The notes under the pieces: generated by a model
Told to the model about the DNA's origin: nothing
Databases searched by the model: none
The model's input: only the letters and a program-made list of their open reading frames with translations
Translations under genes and position numbers: made by a program
Assembly: GCA_003290165.1 (NCBI GenBank)
Contig: QNQO01000451.1
Location: 372,001 to 436,000, forward strand
DNA: 64,000 nt
Direction: 5' to 3'
From: Berberis thunbergii
Lineage: Eukaryota > Streptophyta > Magnoliopsida > Ranunculales > Berberidaceae
Shown: piece by piece, positions 1-11,515 of the stretch
Numbering within the stretch: the first letter of the stretch is position 1
How the letters are laid out: every line of letters starts with the position of its first letter

Positions 1-429
1 TCATTCTATCCCTTGGGCAAATAAGTGGCTTGAATTCCCTCTGTGCAAATAGTCTTTCTTTTCTCTCTTCCCTCCAGTGGAGTCGACGTTCCAAAGGCTC
101 CACTTGCAAGGCTCTAAGTCAGTGAATATCTCCTTCCTACTTTTCTGTAAATAAAGGATTCCTTCTGGCCTTCTGCTCTTGTAGCTAAGTCAAGATACGG
201 AAAATACTTTATATCAAAATGAGATTGAAGTATGTTCCAGGACCGACATCTATGAAAAATCCGAACTCACACGTTACCACTGGCGTTATCCTGCCTCTTC
301 TTTTAGAAAAAGACTTATCAAGAAAGCTCCCTGTTAGCATCACTAACGCCAACACCTTTCTGTGGTCCCTAACGAATCACCGCCACGAGTCGTGGAACCA
401 CTGGATACATTCTAATTCCCTAAGTCGTC

Positions 430-1260
430 ATTGCCCATGTACTGCGGACTAGGCATTGGGATCTTCCAAAAGTTGTTGTTATCAATAGGAACTAACTAAG
501 CTTACTTGGTGCATTCCGGAGATCATTGATTGTTTGGTGAGTCATTGTCATCAGGCATAGGAGCACTGATTGGGTTGTCATTAAATTCGGCGACCATAGT
601 TTGTAGAAAAGTAGTGGTCTCGTGGCAAGCCATTGGCATCAGTCTTGGTTGACTAGGCTCCTACCTTCCAATTTATCTACGCCCACGTAGAACGAGCTAC
701 TAATTCGTGCGATGATCAGAAGTTGTCGTAATCAGTCGTCATTGATTATGATTACCTGATCGGATTTGGCAATCATTTTCTGTAGAAGAAAAATGATCCC
801 TTGGCGAGTCGTCATCATCAGGCGTAAGATCATTAAATAGACCCCTACTTTCTAGAACATTTTCATCCGTGCACAGCGGACTAGGCGTCGGGCTTACCAA
901 AAGTCGTCGTCATCAATTGCAAATTGACTAAGCTTACCTAGTAAGTTTGGCGATCATTGTTTGTAGAAGAGCAATGATCCATTGGCGAGTCATCGTCGTC
1001 AGGCGTGAGATCGTTGACTAGACTCCCACTTCCTAGTCCATCGTCATCTGCGCACAGTGGACTAGGCATCGAGCACCAGAAGTTGTCTTCATCAATCGCG
1101 AACTAACTAAGCTTACCCGGTAAGTTTGGCAATTATTGTATGTAGAAGAGCAATGATCCATTGGCGAGTCATTTTCATCAGGCATGAGAGCGGTGACTAG
1201 ACTCCTACTTCCTAGGCCATCGACATCCGCGCGCAGCGGGCTAGGTGACAGGCTTGATAT
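430..1260. repeat. ~180-bp tandem repeats in the retrotransposon 3' untranslated part
   Basis: A block with the motif GACTAGG, an AAGTCGTCGTCATCA-like stretch, GTAAGTTTGGC, TGTAGAAGAGCAATGATCC and GGCGAGTCATCGTC recurs. Equivalent points ('catccgtgcacagcgg' and variants) fall near 675, 864, 1045 and 1224, giving a period of 179-189 bp. A more divergent copy starts near 432. The last copy is partial. The array lies downstream of integrase in element orientation. Tat elements are known for variable 3' regions with tandem repeats that can seed satellites. Confidence 0.75.
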
Positions 1261-1289
1261 CTTGGATCTGGCCACGGCGGAATGGTTGG

Positions 1290-2310
1290 AGGTTGCGTTT
1301 GTTGTAACGAACAGTAGTGGAAGTTTAGTAAAAAAAATATTTTTATTGATAATATTTTTTTGAGGTGTTTTACATTCCATGGTCGTTTAAGTTCGTCACC
1401 ATTTATGTCCTTCAACCAGTATGTCCCCGGCCTATTGACCTTGGTCACCCTGTAAGGTCCTTCCCAATTTGGGTTCAGCTTTCCTGCGCCTATTTCTTTG
1501 GTGTTCTGCTAGGTTTTTTTAGTACCCAGTTACCCACTCTGAATTTGCGTGGCTTGACCTTCTTGTTGTAGTATTGCGCTATTCATTGTTGGTAGGCAGC
1601 TATCTTAGGGAGGCTAGATCCCGCTTTTCCTCGAGGAGGTCCAATCCGTCGCGCAAGGCTTCATCGTTATTGTCTGCTCTGAACTCCTCCATCTAAAAGG
1701 TGGGCATTCGAGTTCTACCGGAACCATGGCTTCTGACCTGTATGCTAAAGCGAAGTGCGTTTATCTAGTAGGGATTGTTTTGGTTGTCCGATACGCCAAG
1801 AGTATTCCTGGTAGCTTTGAAACCCGTTTCCCATTGGCTGTGTCAAGTTTTCTTTTGATCGCCTCCAAGATTGTTCGGTTGGTAACTTTCGCTTGGGCGT
1901 TGGCTTGTGGGTGCCCTGACGATGTGGTGACTATTGTTCAAACTTTCGCATAGTTTTTTTTAACCTTGATACCTTAGAATTGAGTTCTGTTATTGCTGAC
2001 CAATACTCTGGGGATGCAAAATCTGCAAATGATGGTCGTCCATATGAATTTCTCTATTTGGATTTTCCCTATCTTGGATAGGGGCTTCCGTTTGACCCAC
2101 TTGTTGAAGTAGTCGACTGCCACAAGAATGAACTGTTTCTCTGTTGATGCTGGGAGCATCCGACAATGTCCATCCCCCCATTGTGCGAATGGCCACGAAC
2201 TAGTTATAAGTATCAGTGGCTAGACAGGCATGTGCGTGTATGGTGCGAACCTCTAACATTTGTCGCATTTACGGATGGTATCTTTGGCATCTCGTGGCAT
2301 TGTCGACCAA
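1290..2310 (-). pseudogene. Integrase region of the Tat element (broken)
   Basis: Between 2310 and 1975 the minus strand reads as the zinc-binding end (RKCDKC, then RFAPYTHMP) followed by the catalytic core (ILVAVDYFNKWVKRKPLS ... IICRFCIPRVLVSNN). The family's usual VSDNGTQF is altered to VSNNRTQF, so a catalytic aspartate appears lost. Stops interrupt the frame at several points. From about 1960 down to 1290 there is weak similarity to the integrase C-terminal part. The protein would insert retrotransposon cDNA into the genome. This copy is dead. Confidence 0.75.
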
Positions 2311-2599
2311 TAGTACCCTAGGGTTAAAGCCTTGTGGGCGAGAGTTATCCCACCGAATGATTTTCGCATATCCCGTCGTGGATCCTTCTTAGGACCTAAT
2401 TTGCCTCAGGAAGGGACAAGCATCGAAGCAGGGGTCCGATCGATGATCTCCTATATAACTTGTTGTATAAGAGAGTGTACCATAATACTCTATCTTTTAG
2501 TCTTCTGGCTTCAACCTTCTCAGCCGGCAGAGCTCCACTTTCGATATATTCAATAATCAGAGTCATCTAGTTCGTCGTTGCATTTGTAGCACAAACATC

Positions 2600-3155
2600 T
2601 CAAGGTTTTTCTTCGTCGAGGATTGATTGCTCTTGGTATTCGATGAGACCGTTTGAGACTTCGGTGAAGGCTAAGGCTTCCTTGGCTAGTGCATCAGCTA
2701 TTTTACTGTCATCTCGGGGGCATTGTAAGAGCTCGCACCTTTTGAACCCACTTATTGCATGGAGTATCTTTTTGTGGTAGACTATCATACGGGGATCTTT
2801 GCTGTTGAAATCTTCTTTGACCTAGTTGACTATCAGCCTTGAGTTGCTATATGATGTTAGGTGATCTATCTCGATCGCCATGGCTAGTTTTAGGTCGGAT
2901 TTTAAGGCCTCATATTTGGTTTTGTTTGAGGTGGGAAAGCCAAATCTGACAACTTTTTGACAGTGAAACCGCTTGGAGACTGGAGTGTGATTCCAGCTCC
3001 ATTTACTTTTCTTGTCGATGACCCATCGCAACACAAGGTCCATCCTTGAATACGTGAATCTTGGGCTTTAAGGTTTGTCCTTGGTTCTTTTCCGCCGGTG
3101 AATTCGGAAATGAAGTCTCCTAGTGCTTGGGATTTGATGGCGGTTCTTGGCATAG
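2600..3155 (-). pseudogene. Archaeal-type RNase H of the Tat element (broken)
   Basis: The minus strand contains PRTAIKSQALGDFISEFTGG (3153 downward), then WTLCCDGSSTRKVNGAGITL, then SNKTKYEALKSDLKLAMAIE in another frame, and RCELLQCPRDDSKIADALAK near 2700. This is the additional RNase H domain of the Tat lineage, lying between the RT-linked RNase H and integrase. The DGSS motif holds the first catalytic aspartate. At least two frameshifts separate the blocks. In an active element the domain would degrade RNA in the RNA:DNA hybrid. Confidence 0.75.
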
Positions 3156-3194
3156 CTTATGTCAAACTGCCCGAGTTCTAATGACCATTTCACT

Positions 3195-4330
3195 ATCCTA
3201 CCGGATAACTCTGGCTTGTGCAGTACCGTGCGGAGCAGGTGCTTGGTCAGAACTGTTATAGAGTGGGCCTAAAAATAAGGCCTCAATTTCCTTGAGGACA
3301 CGACCATACCAGAGGTAACTTCTCCGGGTCTGGGTAGTGTGCCACTGCTTCCAAGAAGGTCTTGCTGGCGTAGTACACTGGTCTTTGGGTTCCTCGATTG
3401 TCTCGCAGAAGGGTTGAGCTGACGACATGCTTGGAAACGGACAAGTATAAGTAAAGTGTTTCCCCTATTGTCGGTTTTGATAGTAGTTCAAGGCTCCCCA
3501 TGTATGCCTTCAGGCTCTAGAAGGTTTGTTCACACTCTTCGATGATTTAGATATGAACCTATTGAGTTCTGTCACCCTCCTAGTCAGGCTCTAAACGTCT
3601 CTGATGTTGGCGGAGGCTTTCATGTCGAGAAGTGCCTAAATCTACTTTGGATCTACTTCAATTCCCCTTGGTTTCCTATGTAGCCTAGGAATTTCCTAGA
3701 CTCAACTCCGAACGTACACTTTTGTGGGTTGAGTTTCATCTGATACTTTCAGAGTTGGTTGAATGCTTCGGTGAGGTCTCTTATGTGGTCAGGGTTGCGG
3801 AGGCTCTTGACCAGCATATCGTCTATGTAGATCTCCATATTCCTACCAATTTGTTCTTTGAACATTCGGTTCACCAGTCCTTGATATGTAGCACCTGCGT
3901 TTTTCAAGCCGAACAACATCACTCTGTAGTAGTATATTCTTTTTCAGTTATGAAAAGGTTTTCTCTTGATCTGAGGGGTGCATCATTATCTGGTTGTAGC
4001 CTGAGTATGCATACATAAAGCTTAGTAGGCTATGTACGGATGTGGCAACCACTATCTGATCGATGCGGGGAAGTGGGAAGTTGTCCTTCAGGCAAGCTTT
4101 GTTCAACTCCGTGTAGTCTACGCACACTCTTCATTTCCCATTTTTCTTTCCTCACCAATACGGTGTTCGCCAGCCAGTCCGGGTATCATGCTTTTTTTTA
4201 TCATATCTGTGTTGAGTAACCGTTGTACCTACTCGTTTATGATTTTATTTCTTTCAGGCGCCACAGACCTCTTTTTTTGCCATATGGTTTTCCTCGTGGG
4301 GTCCACCTTTAGGCGATGAGTGATTACTAA
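3195..4330 (-). pseudogene. Reverse transcriptase and RNase H of the Tat element (broken)
   Basis: Minus-strand translation shows CLKDNFPLPRIDQIV (about 4120), then FMYAYSGYNQIMMHP, ITEKEYYYRVMLFGLKNAGA, the catalytic YIDDML box (3812-3829), KCTFGVESRKFLGY, and finally the RNase H start with LYLYLSVSKHVVSSTLLRDN and RPVYYASKTF (3501-3283). These are Ty3/gypsy RT blocks in correct order. The catalytic aspartates of YIDD remain, but stops and frameshifts break the frame between blocks. Confidence 0.8.
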
Positions 4331-4411
4331 TGGGTAGATTCCTACCATGTTTCGCATGGTCCAAGCGAAAACGTCCTAGTTCCGTTGTAGTAGATTTTTC
4401 AATTGTTCTGC

Positions 4412-4980
4412 CTATTCTTTGCTCAAGTGGGAACCTATTTGAATGGCCCTATTGTTGAAAGGGTTGTCGAGGTAAATTGTGACGGTTTCCTCCTCTGGTT
4501 GACTAGCGTTGGGTCTGCCGTGGGGGTTCACTAGAGCTCTGTCGTCTGGGATTGTTTTCTCTATCTCAGCTTCTTGTACTGTAGTTCTCTGGCAGCTGCA
4601 TGTTCGTCTCATATGGTACCGACTGTTTTGTTGATTGGGTACTTGACACATTGGTGCAGAGTGGAAACTACTGCTCCCATTTGGTGTAGCCAGGGCCTCC
4701 CCAAAACATTGTTATAGGTGGACGGTGCATTGATCACTATGAACTCTTGAAACATAACTTTTTGAATCAGTGGCTCTCCCATGACTACTGTTAGTTGTAT
4801 TTTTCTCCACCGGAAAACATATTCGCCGCTGAAATCAATCATTGGACAGCTATCAGGGGTTATGACTTCTTCCTTTAGCTGCATGTTGTGGAACGTGCGA
4901 AAGAATAGAACATTCAATAAGCTTTTTGTGTCCACAAAGGATCTCCTTACTTCCCAGCTTGCCAGGGAGATCGTTATCAC
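4412..4980 (-). pseudogene. Protease region of the Tat gag-pol (broken)
   Basis: The open stretch 4609-4980 encodes a retropepsin-type region: RRSFVDTKSLLNVLFFRTF, then FQEFIVINAPSTYNNVLGRP and WLHQMGAVVSTLHQCVKYP. The usual active-site D(S/T)G motif is changed at this copy (VDTKS), so activity is doubtful. A second frame, 4412-4651, continues toward RT, which shows a frameshift. Placement between gag and RT fits the family. Confidence 0.65.
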
Positions 4981-5073
4981 CAGAGCATCATTATGCGGGA
5001 GTTGGACACCCTGAAGGTCTTCATTTGTAAAAACTAGCGATATAAGATGATCACGTCTCCGGGCGCGTGATGT

Positions 5074-5700
5074 CTATTGCTCACCGCGTATCACTTGGAT
5101 TCTCATCTCTCTGAGAGCTCTTTTTATGGACCTATTTGATTGTTCAGACTTGAAATTTGCCCCATGGAGTATGTGTATGGTGCTCGCCAATTCGCCTTTT
5201 ACCTTCTCGTCGAAGGATTTCCCTTCGGACTCAGCCTTTTTCCTAGTAGTGTGTTCCTCCTCTAGGGCAATGTAACTCTGTGCTTCTTTCACCAGGTCTA
5301 CCATATTCGCTGGTGGGTCCATAGTTAGGAAGTTATAGTACTTGTCATTCCTCAGACCGTCGGTGAAGGTTGCAACAGCTGTTGCGTAGTTGCATACATT
5401 GATGAAAGTCAACTCGTTATTGAAGCATGTGACGTATGTTCTCAGTGTCTCATCAGGCTTCTACTTAATGGACCTGAGCGTCTTCATTATTAGTAGGATT
5501 TGTTGTATGTAAGATGATCTCATATCCATCCTGGGGTTCCGTCATTGCTACTACTGTATCAGGGGAGTGAGTCTGATGCCCCTGCGTTGTCAACGCTGCT
5601 AGAAGTGGTGGTATAGCGCCAATCTAAGTGTTTGACGTGTCCCCATGCTCTCCATTGTTGCGTGGTTTGGTGGTCACCATCTTCCTGTATTCTGAATAGA
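5074..5700 (-). pseudogene. Gag remnant of the Tat element
   Basis: The stretch 5412-5074 reads YATAVATFTDGLRNDKYYNF, LTMDPPANMVDLVKEAQSYI and ALEEEHTTRKKAE. This matches the C-terminal half of the retrotransposon gag family, with its helix and a lysine-rich tail. The N-terminal half, toward 5700, is present only as broken fragments. Gag would form the virus-like particle. Confidence 0.6.
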
Positions 5701-5732
5701 GATGATGCAGTGATTGGTTAGGAACTTTGTAG

Positions 5733-5751
5733 TCCCCACGGACGATGCCAA
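5733..5751 (-). other. Primer binding site of the Tat element
   Basis: On the minus strand the sequence TGGCATCGTCCGTGGGGAC lies just inside the LTR. It resembles the TGGCGCCGTCTGTGGGGA-type primer binding sites common in plant Ty3/gypsy elements, with several changes. Its position fixes the inner LTR end at about 5755. Confidence 0.6.
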
Positions 5752-5754
5752 ACT

Positions 5755-6400
5755 GATGCAATCAATTTTCACTCCCTGCTTAACCTTGACCTGCACAAGG
5801 AACGCACATGAGCCACGTACCACCGTTATGGTGGTCGATGACACTCAGATGCTAAAGTTAGACAGGGATATGAGGAAGGCATAATGTTGTAAATAGGGAA
5901 TTTGTAGCGTACCTTAGCTTACCAACCTCATGTCTTATTTATAATGTTGGAGTCCTGGTTCGACCAGGCCATCAGTGGCGTAGTTTGGGGAAGAACATCT
6001 TCTTGGAGATCCTTCTCTAATTTGGAGTTGTGTTGTGAAGGGAAGTTTCCCAGTTAAACTTGTGTTCCTAGATATGTCAGAGATAGTTCCCAATTAGAGT
6101 ATTGTCCATAGATAGAAGTTTTCATGTGCGACATATGCTCTGGTATTTGCTTCCTATTTGGAAATAAAGTGTTGTTGTTTTTCCTATCCGAAGCTGATCT
6201 CCAAGGTACTTGCCATAATAGGGCTTACGAGTATTGGGGGATGGTTGTGAGACACGCGGGTTTAGCAGGTTGTAGTGATTTGGGTCTGTTTGACAGACTG
6301 CGTTGTGCGGGCTTGAAACCGATTGGGCCAAATCAGTGTTGGTTAACGCTTGGGCTTGTTATTCCTCGAGATCATCATAACACGTGTTTGACGTAGTTGA
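5755..6400 (-). repeat. 5' LTR of the Tat element (outer end uncertain)
   Basis: The inner end starts TGATGC next to the primer binding site. A minus-strand TATA-like box (TATAAATAAG, 5934-5943) lies at the expected place for LTR transcription. I could not fix the outer end: no partner LTR is in the window and no clear target duplication was found. The end lies somewhere near 6330-6400. Confidence 0.5.
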
Positions 6401-6455
6401 GAGGAAATTTCGTTGTACCATCAGTCTTAATAAGAAGTGAGACAATTTAAAAATA

Positions 6456-7048
6456 GTGTTTGTTTTTAGTTCTGATCAAAAGTTAAAGTTTTTATTGGAG
6501 TAAGCACCGTTGGAGTGTTTAATGAAAATTCATTCCAATAATAATCTCACAATACTTTCATAATGATTGTTACTACCCTTTTCTATACCAACCATCCCCT
6601 CTTTTTTCCGCCTCATCTTTATCATGTGAGCAATGACGCCACCATCGCCACCACTCTCCCTGACCTCCTCTCCTCCTCTCCTTCCTATTGCTTTTATTCC
6701 TTTTTTTTTCTTTCTCTCTACTGAAACTTGTATGAGGAATGGAAATGGAAATTTGGTGGTTTCTGATAGTGGTGGAAAATAGACTCAATGGTATTTGGAA
6801 GAGAGAAAACAAGTGGATAAGGAGGTTAATATTGGTGGTTTGTGATGAGCGATGGGAGTTGTAGTGGTGGGCAAAAATGTTGAAAGAACTTCAAGTCATC
6901 ACCTAAAAGCAAACATTATTTAATTTTACAACTTTTAATCAACTGCTCATTCAAAAGCAAAATAAACAGTTGATTCAGAAGCTCGTTCAGAACTTTTAAC
7001 TCCAATTAGAAGTTAGCTTCTAACCACTTAAAAAAACAAACACCTCCT
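6456..7048. mobile_element. Possible non-autonomous DNA element with GTGTTTGTTTTT ends
   Basis: The left end GTGTTTGTTTTTAG (6456) and right end, reverse-complemented GTGTTTGTTTTTTTAAG (7048), form a short inverted repeat. Both are followed by AAGTTAAA/AGAAGCTA-type subterminal sequence. The same end type occurs at 30785-30980 and near 25244. No coding sequence is recognisable inside. A target duplication was not established. Confidence 0.35.
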
Positions 7049-8320
7049 TAGTTTTTAAATAGGTTTAAGGTTTGTTTCTTGTCATAAAAGTTATGTCACT
7101 TATAGTAGGAATGCTAATTATTCATTGTGGGGTTTGATTGATGATTTTTTTTATTGTTGATTTATTTATCGTTCATTTATTTTATTTCAATTCCTGCATT
7201 ATCTTTCAATTTTTGTTTATTTGCAACCTTAATTTTCTTCTTCCCATATTCCCCATTGATTTCTTTTTTGTTAGAGAAATTGAAATTGAGATCCAGAAAG
7301 GCTCACATGCAAAGTGTGCCCATCTATTTTTAATTTCAATATTTGTCTCTATTAACAACTCGCCATAACCCACTACTCCCTCCACCCTCTTGAACCACCA
7401 CAAATTGAAACTTAGCAAAATGGTGGTTAATCTTGTTCAATGGGAAGAAGAAAAAGAAAATTTGATCGAATTTGAATTGGGTGATTGGTGGCTTCATTTG
7501 GGTCTGGGTAGAAATGCTCTAGTATGTTGTTCACGAGTTGTCATTTTAGGGTTTGTTTATCAGTTTATGATTAGTTTAGCTGTAAATTTGAAGTCTGTGT
7601 ATTTAAATACTAATGATTTAAGTATTTGTTATCGAATTGAAACAATCTGAAATGATGATTCAATATGCTTGATAAATGGAGTTGCATTATTACTTTGTTA
7701 AAGTTTGATGGACCTTTTCGTTTGCTACAAGAGCAGAAATGTGTCGTTTTCTGTTCATTTGAGACCTATCGATGTTTACCCCTCATCTAGCTACATAGGA
7801 GCTTCTTATGCTCGATTTGTTGTTAGGTTTCAGCTTAGTGATGGTGGAGGTTTCTCTTTTATTATATTGTCTTCATTGACTGTTACTGAAGTAGTCAGAT
7901 GGAAAACCCTATCGTTGATGATGGAAAAATGTTGCTTTTGCTACAATTATAGAATCTAAGTGATGGTAGTCATGAATGGGTTCTCTTCTCTTGTACTGTA
8001 TTATGATATTTTTATTGGTAAATACTTGAAGAGTTTGAGATAGAAGCACAGGATTTATGATATTGTAGTTGTACTTGCATTAACAATCAAAAATTGGATT
8101 AAATCAAACTTCATCAGACCCATGTGTTAATGCTTGAACAACTTTATATTATCAGTTTCATGTTATGGCTAAAGTTACTGATGATTGGGCTATTGTTTAT
8201 TTGATTGTATTTACCTTTTTTTCAGCCTACATACAATACAATTGTGTAGTAAGAGACTCTGCTAGTATTATCCCATATTCGTTCACTTTTTGTAATAACA
8301 ATTAGAAAAATGGTTGTTCC
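7049..8320. other. Non-coding AT-rich stretch
   Basis: Short open frames occur here (for example 7390-7650 and 7705-7959 on the plus strand), but none shows a known domain, an exon-like boundary, or conserved-looking composition. I see no gene. Confidence 0.5.
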
Positions 8321-8324
8321 AAAG

Positions 8325-8536
8325 GTATGGGCTATTGCTGATTCCAAGAGACAAGGGTTTCTCAGTTTCAAAGAGTTCATTGCCGCAATGCAGGTTCACA
8401 TTTCCACTCATTTATTTTTTGTCTACATATTTATTTAACTTTAAGGTGACATTTATCAACCTTTGTGAAAATTGACAGTTAATTTCCCTAGCACAAACAG
8501 GACATGAAATAACAGAAGGTCTGCTTGCCACTATAG
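8325..8536 (+). pseudogene. EH-domain gene fragment, two exons
   Basis: The first exon (about 8325-8393) encodes VWAIADSKRQGFLSFKEFIA plus AMQ and ends at a GT donor. After an 85-bp intron with a TTGACAG acceptor, the second exon (8479-8536) continues LISLAQTGHEITEGLLATI and ends at GTAAG. The joined frame is open. It is the second half of an Eps15-homology domain with its EF-hand-like acidic loop, as in plant EHD or Pan1-like endocytosis proteins. The rest of the gene (N-terminal half, GTPase or coiled coil) is absent, so this is a captured or residual fragment. The exact parent is uncertain. Confidence 0.65.
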
Positions 8537-9281
8537 GTAAGTGGTGTTGAACTTCATGGTTTCATGGAATATGTTGTGTTCTATGGATATTTGCATATGG
8601 AAATAAAATGTCTCATAAAATCCATAAAAATGAAAGTTTAATTGGGATTCTTGGCCTTAAATATTTCATTCAGACAAAGAGATGTATGGATGAAAACCCC
8701 ACTGGTCCCTATCAAGGGAACAAATGGGGCTTCCTTAAATGTGTACTCAAGCCAGCCAAAAACTACTTAAAAGAGTTCCCTGATGATTTTTTATTGCACT
8801 TTTCTTTATACACATCTAAAGAAGTATATGAGGATGAAGAAGTATATTTTTTCTAAAGGTTAATTGGAATCAATAATCATGCCAACTCCATATCATGTCA
8901 TTCTGAAGACCAATAATGCAAATTCCAATCTGGGAAGTCGATTTGCATGAGTTCCTACAGAAAACTTGCACGAGTCCATCATGGAATGCATTGATGGTTC
9001 TAAAGGCATTGGATGACCCACATATGACATGTTTATTAGACTAATATGAGCAAGTGTTGTGGAAAGGAACCTATGCTAAGTTCTTTTCATTCAACAAAGC
9101 ACTCATTTTATCTAAGTAATCAGATAAACTTTAGAATTGAAACTGAAAATCATGGAAAACAAATCAGTTTCAGATGATAGGACATTGAGATTTAGTTTTT
9201 GTTGCATTACCATGTTTTGTTTGTATTCGAAATAATTTTTGTTTTCATAACCTAATAATGGTGTATTTCTGTTTGCAATAG
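8537..9281. other. Spacer between EH-domain and EGY2 fragments
   Basis: An open frame at 8608-8856 (82 codons, plus strand) has no recognisable domain. The remainder is intron-like, T-rich DNA. No boundary between the two captured fragments can be fixed by eye. Confidence 0.4.
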
Positions 9282-10244
9282 GAGGGAAACAATGTAGAAG
9301 TTGTCAGTGGATCTCCTTTGCCAGGTTTGAAGGTGACTAAGATTAGGCTATCTCATGCTTTTTAAATTTCTAGTCACATGCTTATTTGTGGTTTCATATT
9401 GTTTTCTTTGTTCACATTTTTTATATTTATTTTCTTAATATGTTGCAAATAATGATAGCAGCTTGGTGAGCCAGTCAGGATTCCAAAGGAAACAATTGAC
9501 ATTTTAAGGGACCAAGTATTTGGTTTTGACACATTTTTTGTGACAAGTCAGGAACCATATGAGGTGCGCTGTTGATATGAATTTCTTTTACTTTTTCTTT
9601 TATCACTTTGATACAATTATAGACCGAGGAGAAAAGGATATGATGAAAATGGAATTCCAAGAGGGATAACCAATCCTTATTGATAATATTATATTTGCTT
9701 TCCTGTATTTCAAATCTTTGTTGCTAGTCCAATTACTAATATAGTAATATTGACTTGTTGACACTTAACACCTTCTCTCGGGTTATGAGACACTAATGGA
9801 GTGTTTGAGGAATCCCTCCACTCCAATTATGTTTCTGCTACCTTTTGCTTCTTGCGGTATAGAAACTATTTTAGGGTTTGGTTTCCTTAATTCAAATTAT
9901 CTATTTCTAGGGGTTTGGTTACCTCCACCCCATGATTGTTAACTTTCATTATTACAATCTTACTTCTCCAGGGTGGAATGTTGTTCAAAGGGAATCTGCA
10001 AGGCAAGGCCTCAAAAAGTTATGAAAAGATCATAAAGAGGTTGGAGGTGAGTGTAATTTCATTTTTGGTTAAGTCACAGTGTAAATGAATCATATTGGTA
10101 TATTAGACTTGTGTAAAATTACTACATCTTCTTGGCAGGATAAATTTGGGGATAAGTATAAACTTTTCCTTCTCATCAATCTAGAAGATGACAAGCCAGT
10201 GGCAGTAATAGTTCCTAGGAAGACCTTGTACCCAGAGACCACTG
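9282..10244 (+). pseudogene. EGY2: EGY2-like chloroplast metalloprotease fragment, four exons
   Basis: Four exons with proper GT-AG borders are visible: 9282-9332 (EGNNVEVVSGSPLPGLK), 9459-9563 (QLGEPVRIPKETIDILRDQV ... SQEPYE), 9972-10046 (GGMLFKGNLQGKASKSYEKI ...), and 10139-10244 (DKFGDKYKLFLLINLEDDKP ... ETTG). The frame stays open through all four. This is the soluble N-terminal domain of EGY2, a site-2-protease-like membrane metalloprotease of the thylakoid. The transit peptide exon upstream and all membrane and HExxH-bearing exons downstream are missing. A copia element sits 312 bp beyond the last exon. It lies in the same orientation as the neighbouring EH, unnamed and UTP14 fragments. 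Confidence 0.85.
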
Positions 10245-10556
10245 GTAATTAATATTCTCGTCAAAGTTTTTTATTTTATTTTTCTATGTTTGCCTTATAA
10301 AGTATTTCCTGAAAACACTTCTACATGAATTTATGGTAGAAATATTGTCTCCGTGAATTGACTGTGGCGAGAATGGTAGTACCAAAGAAAGTGAACTAGT
10401 TTCAAATGGTAACCTGTTTGGTATTTTCGTTCACATTTTTTTATCGGCCTCCAATCAAACTTTACTATTTCTTCTTGAGCATGGGGGTATTTCACATCTT
10501 TGATGGAACTCTAAAAAGTTGTTTCGGGGTCATTTGTGGGGCTGAATGAGGGGAAC

Positions 10557-10817
10557 TGTTGAAGGAATGAACAACTAAACGTAAAATAGGGCTTTCACAA
10601 TAGAAAGAAGAATAGAAAGAAGGTTGGAATACTTGCAGGATAATATTTCATATAACTACTGAAGCAAATATGCCTATTTATAGGCTTACAAACAAACTGA
10701 ATGTTGTTGAGCCACTACCACCACGAACATGATTTTAGCTAATGACTCCTAACTGACATGAACACTACTACCACGTCTAAATAACTACTAATTCAGACTT
10801 TGACTCATTCTTCAACA
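10557..10817 (-). repeat. 3' LTR of the copia element
   Basis: TGTTGAAG...CTTCAACA ends. A minus-strand TATA-like box CTATAAATAGGC lies near 10672-10683. Just inside (10818-10830) the minus strand has the purine tract AATCAAGAGGGAG. An ~12-bp duplication (AGAATAGAAAGA) near 10610 is absent from the partner LTR. Confidence 0.95.
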
Positions 10818-11507
10818 CTCCCTCTTGATTCAAAGTCACAAACACCAAGTCGGGATCTAAAGTAAATAAACTTCTCCTTTGACAGAGCCTTCGTCAGGAT
10901 GTCGGCCAACTGCTCATTTGTGCTACAATACTTCAAAGCTATCTCCTCCTTAGTAACCAAGTCACAGATGAAGTGGAAACGAATATCAATATGCTTTGTT
11001 CGGCTATGAAACACTGGATTTTTTGTCATGAAGATTGTGGCTTTGTTGTCACAGAAAATTACTGTTGCTCCTTTCTTGCCTTTGTTGAAGATCTGCTAAC
11101 ATTCTCCTTAACCAAACAGCTTGACAAGCTGTTGAAGTAGCTGCAATATACTAAGCCTCCAAGGAGGACAATGATGTTGTGACTTGTTTCTTTGAGCTCC
11201 AAGTGATTACTCTTGATCCAAGCGTAAAAACATTTGCCGAAATACTCCGTCTATCATCCAACGAACTTGCCCAATCACTATCTGTGAATCCACATAATCT
11301 GAAATTGGAAGTTTTTGAGTACCAAATTCCATAATTCACCGTTCCAGCAATGTAACGCATCACTCGCTTTGCTGCTCCAAAATGAAGCTTTGAAGGATGT
11401 TGCATAAACCTGGAAATTACACCAATAGAGAATGCAATATCGGGTCGGGTGTGACTTAGATAAATTAAGCCACCAACCAAGCTTCTAAATCTTTTAGCAT
11501 CAGCCAT
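10805..11507 (-). pseudogene. Copia reverse transcriptase C-terminus and RNase H remnant
   Basis: The frame 11507-11151 reads MADAKRFRSLVGGLIYLSHT, RPDIAFSIGVISRFMQHPS, HFGAAKRVMRYIAGT and DSDWASSLDDRRSISANVF, i.e. the end of copia RT and the start of RNase H (catalytic D in DSDWA). After a frameshift near 11030-11150 the frame 11029-10805 continues TKHIDIRFHFICDLV and NEQLADILTKALSKEKF, the RNase H end. The last codons run into the LTR. The catalytic YVDD part of RT is missing altogether. Confidence 0.9.
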
Positions 11508-11515
11508 CTCTGCCC

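Larger units (their letters stand above)
1..6400 (-). mobile_element. Degenerate Tat-lineage Ty3/gypsy LTR retrotransposon
   Basis: Read on the minus strand from high to low coordinates, the order is LTR, primer binding site, gag, protease, reverse transcriptase, RNase H, a second RNase H, integrase, then a long non-coding part with tandem repeats. That is Ty3/gypsy order. The second, archaeal-type RNase H between RT-RNase H and integrase is the known mark of the Tat lineage. Every domain is broken by stops and frameshifts, so the copy cannot be autonomous. The 3' LTR is not in the window: the element either runs off the left edge or is truncated. The right boundary near 6.4 kb is approximate. 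Confidence 0.8.

Noticed and set aside
1..230. Left-edge sequence as 3' LTR of the Tat element
   Set aside because: A purine tract occurs on the minus strand at 52-75, but the sequence left of it does not match the outer end of the LTR near 6300-6400 as far as I can compare.
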